A DNA stretch of 64,000 nucleotides from Amblyomma americanum (taxonomy: Eukaryota > Arthropoda > Arachnida > Ixodida > Ixodidae), in assembly GCF_052857255.1 (NCBI RefSeq), contig NC_135498.1, forward strand, positions 90,528,757-90,592,756, given 5' to 3'. Every line of letters starts with the position of its first letter. Positions within the stretch are counted from its first letter, which is position 1. Of this stretch, positions 57,833 through 64,000 are shown one piece after another. The notes under the pieces were generated by a model. The model was not told where the DNA came from. It saw only the letters and a program-made list of their open reading frames with translations, and did not search any database. The position numbers and the translations under genes are program-made.

Positions 57833-59244
57833 AGGTGGTTTTTTATATGTATTGCATGCAAAAATTGCCGAAAAGGAAAACTTTATTATGGTGATGTCAA
57901 AAAACACCAGGCTGTGAATACGAGCCCACCATACCCCCGGAAGTCCCCTCACCTTCCCAAGCATCAATATTGTGGGAGGCACACACATGCATCTTTTCAT
58001 TCAACAGCGATCAAGGGAGACAATGGAGTGGTCAATGCAACGGATATCGGAAGATTTGATGGATTTGAAGTAGTGCCCTCGCGTCTGAAACCGTGCGATC
58101 ATCGCGCCTGCCATGGAGCAGGATGTAAACGCTATAGCGTGCAGGGATACCTCTGAGGGAAACCGCATGTGTGCAAACTTTATCCCCCATGCGCTTTCCG
58201 GCTTAGTGTGTGCGAAAATTTGCAAAAGGAAAACAAAAGACCCGGACAACAAATGGTTGCTAATGGTTTCATGCTAAAGGGCTTCACGTAGGTCTCTGCT
58301 CGCTATCCCTCTTGGATCATATAATGGCGTTACGAATGCGTTCTCAAAAGTTTTGTTATTTAACTTTATTATCCTCACTCTTCTCTGATGTTGCGCAAAG
58401 AAAACTGCATAGCATGCAATGCACCCTTGATGCTAGCGCCTCCAGCAAATAAATCCCAACACTTTCTTTTCGTTCTAACGTCGTACGTCTCCACTTATCC
58501 ACCTTCGCAGACCGCTCAAAGAAATTGTCCCAGCCGTCCATGAGGGCAGAAGGGGAAGTATTGCAAAACTGAACATATTTTTACGTGCCAGCCAGGCGAA
58601 GAATAAGGCGGGTTTACTGATGGCAATGAGATTATTTAATGACCGCTGGCCTAGAGCGAGCGCTCCGTCCCGCGCCACTGTCAACTTTGTCATCTTTGTC
58701 ACAGTATTTAAGAGACTGAAGTTCACAACACCAATTAACAGCGACCGCGTGGCCTTCAGGACGGTTCACGGTGCCGTTGTATTCCTTAGTGATTGCCTGT
58801 GATCCTCGCCAAGCCTTTCCTGCGAGCGAAATCATAATGCTTGTGAATCGCTTCCAGGTACTTCATGTTCTATTTGGCCCAAGTATCGAGCGTCTTCGTA
58901 TTGTTTTAAACTAACTGAAGACTGACATTTTTTAATACTCGCGTGCACATAATCGGCAGTATTTGTTTAAGGGATCAGTGATTAATAATGTATTATATCG
59001 AGATGGGTTACCTGATATAAACTTCAACTGGGTTCTTGAAAGTGGAATTTCACAAGGCTCGTAATGGTTTATAGCTCATAATTTAGGCAATTAAAGCACT
59101 AAGTTTTCTCTGTACCACTCCTGACAGCACTTTTAGAGATCTCAATCAAACCATGCAATTATAATACTTCGAAAAATAGTTAAAAAGCGCAGCCTCGCAT
59201 CCTCAGAACATATTACTCTTAGAAAAAAAAAATCTCGTACTTAC

Positions 59245-59299
59245 AGTGGCTGAACCAACTTCTAACAAGATCAAAGCGCTCCTCTTGAGATCTTATATA
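59245..59299 (-). promoter_or_regulatory. Gene A TATA promoter and noncoding exon
   Basis: TATA box TATATAAG at 59292-59299, expected start near 59265, donor CCACT|GTAAGTACG at 59245. Conserved with the promoters at 35571 and 4233. Upstream similarity with gene B includes an ACTGACGT word (about 59407 and 35736). Confidence 0.7.
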
Positions 59300-59309
59300 C
59301 CTGATTTCA

Positions 59310-62040
59310 TGATTTGTCAAAATATCGCTACACAAAGACTTGTATTCGTTATTCCTTTACAATTTCTGACTCTTCATTTTTCTATTCCAAGATGATTGTA
59401 TTGAAACTGACGTGTCTCGCGCGTCAGCCCGAGCAGCTGCTCTTTGGTATTGAACTTCTGAGTAGAAGCGAACATTTCCTTGTGCACTTTAATCAGAGCT
59501 AGGAGGGACAGATGATGAATCACTGACCTTTCGCGTTTCAAGCAATGAAGTTTACGTCATTGAGGCTGCCGATTCCGTGCCAGAATTCACGTCTTTAGCT
59601 CAGCATTAGCCAAGCCAAATAAGAAACCCCGGCTTATCGCATTACCGCGATGGATGAAATGCTTTTTAAGAATTTTGCATGCAGAGTAGCGCCAACTTTC
59701 TAAGTAATACTGATAAACTATATGCTTGCCACCTCCTTTATGAATACATTAACCATCGGCCCTCAGTTCCCAGTGGCAACGTCACAACTGACTAAACTGG
59801 CGGTCAGGCATGCGACGTATCGAAGAGTACCAAGAATGTCTGGCTCCGGGCAGCCCGGAATTGGAAACTGAACTTGGAAATCTTTAACGCTAGAATCTTT
59901 GAGAGTGAGGTAGTCTAGGCGTGCTGTTAAATGGGCTGTCATAGGCCTTAGTGAAAGTGAAGTTTGGAGGACGGATCAACAGTACACGCGCGCCCGGCAC
60001 TTAAAACACTGTCGTAGTGTAGCGGGCAGACGTGAATTAGGTATGCGATTCCAGATCAATGAGGATGCAGCTGGCAACATAAAGTAATTCCTGTAGCATT
60101 AACTAGGCATTGGCAGTCGTCGTAATTAAGGTCAATGACAGGTTCAAACTGAAGGTGGTACAAGCCTCCATGCCTCCCCATCCTGCTTGATGACCAGATA
60201 GTCGAAAGCTTCTGGTGCTGTCCGCGAGAGACCGAGCACACATATGCAATCGACATTTTTAATTTCAGCGAAAAAAAAAACTATAATAGTGGAAGTGCAT
60301 CCTCAAGAACACATCCGAGCTCACTTTTACAAGAAAAAAAATTTCGTTTTCGAGAGAGCCAACTTCGAGAATGGGTCAGTTTTCCCCCCAGTTCGCGAAA
60401 CCTAAACATTGGACTATTGTAAAAAAGAATTATTTTAAATGAAAATTGGAGGTCAAGTAAAAACAATAAAAATAAAACTATTATTTGAATGCGAGGATTG
60501 TAGCCAATTAAAAAAAGTGAACACGATACATTCTTAAAAAATGTTCGAACTACGCAGGCGTATATCTCCAGAAATTTAAAGCCCAAATCCTTAAACTTTC
60601 AGATATGATAATATATTTTCTTGGCAACATTCACACTCAATTTGGTGCGCCGGGTAGTATTCTTTTATATCATAAAATACACTCGATTGCGAGCAAAACA
60701 CGGGTTACCAAATTTTGAAAATTATTTTAAAAGAAGGCCACATTAAATTTCTTTCTAGCTTTCTGAAATTATGTATCAGAACATGCCCATTCGCATGCGT
60801 AAAATATTTTTCAATATTTTGTACAGTTAGGCTTAAGAGCAGCGAAAGCGAGCTTGTTAGCGGGATTGCGGCCAACACTAAGACAACATTAGAAAAGTCG
60901 CGTCCCAACTTGAAACGACTTTAAGTGTAAAATGTGCATAGAAAAACTTCATGTTGACTTTGAAGAGGCCGTAATCACTATCAAATATTTTTTACGCAAA
61001 TATCCGCTTATATTTGTATCTTACTGCGTTTTTATTTAAATAACTGATGCAGTAAGAAGTGTCACTTCTCAATGCCTAAATTTTGAAGGTTATGTGTTCG
61101 TAATGTAGCAACATTAAAAACAGAAACCGCGACATTAGCATTTAAACAAAGATTTGCTCTATATTAACCTCTTTTTTCGGTGGATCTTTGAAAAACTTGT
61201 AAACCCAAAAGAGTATCAACGTCATACTCCCTCTCATCAGACAGGTCAAAATTGTGAAGTACTAAAATTCGCTAGTTAAAAAAAAGGAAATTCAGTTTGC
61301 CAGTAGCACAGCGCAGCACAGCATAGTACGGCACCGCCGCCAAGCGCAGAAAAACGTTCCGCGCGAAAGTAGGCGATGGCCTTTAAACAGTCCGTAGAGT
61401 GCGCTCACCAATCGCAAGCGCTGCACGAGCAAATCGTGTTCATTACATAACATTGCTGCATGTGAATTTGTATCGCAGATCAAATGAGAACACGAACAAA
61501 CTGCGGAGCATTGGTAGGGCATAGTAAAGTTCATACAGGCCGGTTTTGTTATTCGGTGGAAAGGGAAAGTTAAGCTTGGTTATCCCGCTTTATGCCGGCG
61601 GTGTCAAAATACTTTGCGATACCGTTGTGCTGGCTTCTCTACATCCATTTCTTAGTGCGACATTACCGCTTCTTATTTAAAGCAAACCTGATGAGAAGTG
61701 TTATTCAGATTATTTTTGTCTTCTCGACTTATTAAGCACGAACTCCTTTTGGTTGGGACATATTCATGGAATAACAGCGCAATGGCGCCATGTCAAAGAA
61801 GAGACACAGAATGAAATGCGGACAGGAAGAACACAGCGCTCCTTTTTGGTGACGCTGTTTTCTTCTTGTCAATACTTTCCACATTTTTCGTGAAGAGAGC
61901 GGGTGCACTTGGGTTTTTTTTATGCCCATTGTGTCGTAATGTTCTCACGCTGCTCGTGCTTTCAAAAAGAATATATGTGTCAATAATGCTTTTCATTCGC
62001 CATCTTCCCGACGGTTGTTTCAGCCCTTCATCAAGAGAGA
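59310..62040. other. Spacer upstream of gene A
   Basis: AT-rich, no exon pattern of a further evasin-like gene recognised. If spacing is like that on the left (7-14 kb between units), the next gene would lie beyond this window. Confidence 0.45.
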
Positions 62041-62218
62041 CTTCCTGATGTTAACAGCGCAGAACGTAGACGGGGCACGAGAAGAGAAGCGCACAAAACG
62101 AGCGCAGTTTTTTTTTTTTAGACAGAATTCAAATTGAGGGCAATAAGGGCTTGGAGCGCGTTGTGTGTGCTTCTCTTCTGGTGTGCCGTCTACGTTCTCC
62201 GCTTTTAACATCAGGAAG
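62041..62218. repeat. Hairpin element
   Basis: Imperfect inverted repeat: CTTCCTGATGTTAACAGCG...AGAACGTAGACGG on the left, CCGTCTACGTTCT...TTTTAACATCAGGAAG on the right, arms about 60 bp around a T-rich loop. A related sequence without the full arm lies at about 61.75-61.88k. Confidence 0.75.
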
Positions 62219-62399
62219 AAAAACCAACAAGCCCAAGCTGCTGTTCAAAAATTGCTTGATATGTCCATGTTTGTAAGTTGAGCAACATTTTTTTCCTCAT
62301 TCGCAGCTCTGCTTACAAACACCTGCATCTGCAATGTGCCAGTTTATGTGCACTGCCACAATTTTCAGGTCTGAATGCCTCGCGCAGAGAGAACAGAAA

Positions 62400-64000
62400 C
62401 CCATTCTCACTGTTTCGCCTCTCTTAATGCTTCGACATCAGCTTTCGGAAGGTGAATCAATGTGATGTTCTGCAGCTTTTTAGTCAGTGCTTCCAACATT
62501 TCGCACGCTAACTGGACGGCCGCTGAAGCGTGTCCTTGGATGCTATGCAGCCTTTCTTGATACTTCACAAGGACCCCGATTCCATCACAAGCATTTTTGC
62601 CACGCCCAGTTGCCGTGAACATCCACTTAGCGGGAGTACAATGGTTGCGCTGGCGCGCATAAAGTTAGTACCCGTTATTAAAGTGGCTTGCTGTGCGCCG
62701 TCGTTTACATACGTCAGGTTAGATATATAACGGTACCGTATCGTCTAACCGCTCGTGGGCCTAACTGAGAGCGTAAACCGCGTGAGGCGAATCGCTTTTT
62801 GTGTCGTCAGTCATGACAGCCAAACTAAGGTTTTTTTGCTTTTTTTTGTCGTGACGACGAAAATTATAAACATTTGCCGTTTCTTCCAGTGGTACGAATG
62901 CGCGTTTTCGGGAAAGACAAGCGTCCAGTTATCTGCAAAGTCAAAAGGGAGGACAATGCTACTCTTCTGCAAAAACTCCTTTTCCACGCTGATGACATTT
63001 CCTGAAGTAGTCTTATGTAGTCATGTGTTGTCCCTCCCTCTTACTCCCTGACGTCCTCCGGTAATATAATCGGGTTCAATTTCTGTTTATTAGGTTGCAG
63101 TTTTACAAAATTGCATACACTCCACCTCCACCTGCAATCCGCAGCCCCGTTATCATAAGAGATTGAATAATGGAACATGCTTTGCTCTCACCAAGTATTT
63201 GAGAAGAGGAGGGAGGTGGACAAAGTACTCTCGAAGGACTCCCAAGCTCTTTTTATGCCCGCTAACTTTTTCTTGGGCGCACATGGCCAGATTCATGTTT
63301 GCGCAATCAACTCAAACCCAAATCTCCCGTGAGGAGGTGGTAAGTACGCATTTCCGCCTGACGGCAGAAATGCCGTGCGATAAACTCTTCCTTTCCGTCG
63401 ACAACAACACCAATTACATCTTTCTTATTTGGTCTTTGTCGAATGCAGTCCAGATAATCTCTCGCGTAATAGCTCATTGTTGCCTTCTGCTGCTCATCGC
63501 TGAGTCTCGTTCTTGTATATTGGTCAGGCATGTACCACACACAGCTTTTCTTGGTTGTTTTTAGAATTTGAGGACGGATACCTCAATGCTGACGGAATTA
63601 AATTTTCAATCTCTTTCGTTGGCATTGATTTTGAGAGAAAAATTAACCGGCGATAGCCCTCCTTATGGGAATCAGAAGCGTCAAGGCATCTTTTAAATTA
63701 ACCGCAAAATCGAAGCAGGAAGCGCAAATATCTGCCGTGGTTGCAGCCGTGGCTCCCGCCTCGTACGCTGGAGTCTGACTTGACCGAACTTATGGTTTAA
63801 AACATGTTCGATTTCTTCTTGCTTTCTCATAGAGTGCGAACTCAGACTGCGAATTTTATCGCTGATTGGGGTTTCGAACATGGCACTTCCGTGTCCTCAA
63901 AGCACCTGTTTAGCTCCTCAACAGCGGCTTCATTAGGAACAAAAGTTTCCGTCGATCCAGCCGACTGCGGAGATCCCCTGGTCAGCTTCTTCAAGCGAAG
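62400..64000 (-). pseudogene. Decayed copy of an uncharacterised transposon-like gene
   Basis: Minus strand fragments in several frames. The clearest are DFADNWTLVFPENAHSYHW (about 62.88-62.94k), SLAVMTDDTKSDSPHA (about 62.8k) and KWMFTATGRGKNACDGIGVL (about 62.57-62.63k) followed by an HLPKADVEAL end. This order matches a dispersed arthropod/cnidarian family with DFAENW, HW and FTATSHGKGPCDG signatures and no assigned function. Likely N-terminal parts lie at 63.3-64.0k and run off the window. Several stops and frameshifts show it is broken. Confidence 0.55.

Noticed and set aside
59310..64000. Last exon of a further evasin-like gene on the right
   Set aside because: No block matching CPLGxC/GIC/EDC with a splice acceptor was found; by spacing it would lie beyond the window.

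Overview
This window looks like nuclear DNA of a hard tick (Ixodidae), probably a metastriate species. The evidence is several copies of a tRNA-derived SINE of the Ruka type known from Rhipicephalus, tick-like LINE, Penelope, RTE, Gypsy and Mutator-like remnants, large introns, GT/AG splice sites and TATA-box promoters. I cannot name the genus. There is no prokaryotic gene organisation, rRNA or CRISPR array, and almost all of the longer open frames belong to decayed transposable elements.

The real genes here are easy to miss because their coding exons are only 30 to 141 bases long. Two intact paralogous genes lie in tandem on the minus strand: gene B (about 35.6k down to 18.2k) and gene A (about 59.3k down to 42.6k). 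Each has a TATA promoter with a short noncoding first exon, a signal-peptide exon, a 30-nt acidic linker exon, a 65-nt exon with the first cysteine, a 69-nt exon with three cysteines, and a 141-nt last exon with four cysteines. Coding-exon lengths are identical (55+30+65+69+141 = 360 nt, 119 aa) and intron phases agree. The eight mature cysteines are spaced C-17-C-3-C-12-C-19-C-4-C-4-C-8-C in both, which fits the class A evasin pattern. Evasins are secreted tick salivary proteins that bind CC chemokines. The two proteins are about 55% identical by hand count. A third promoter with its noncoding exon (about 4.23-4.29k) shows that the array continues to the left.

Layout: 0-4k has a 15-bp minisatellite, a SINE fragment and the third promoter. 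7.3-11.3k is a mobile-element cluster (Ruka SINE, Mutator-like transposase pseudogene, RTE LINE 3' end, a perfect 58-bp-arm palindrome, another LINE 3' end, a tRNA-like SINE). 13.07-15.85k is an internally deleted Gypsy element with LTRs, polypurine tract and a 4-bp target duplication. 16.0-17.6k is a minus-strand LINE with another LINE 3' end nested in it. 18.2-35.6k is evasin-like gene B, with transposon remnants in its introns. 35.6-42.6k is an intergenic spacer with simple repeats. 42.6-59.3k is evasin-like gene A, with a 0.9-kb foldback element and SINE/LINE insertions in its introns. 59.3-64k is spacer, then a hairpin element and a broken copy of an uncharacterised transposon-like gene.

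The two genes and their flanking introns form a segmental duplication with an offset of roughly 22-25 kb, later made unequal by element insertions. The Ruka copy at 32.47k, for example, is present in the gene B unit but absent from the matching place in the gene A unit.
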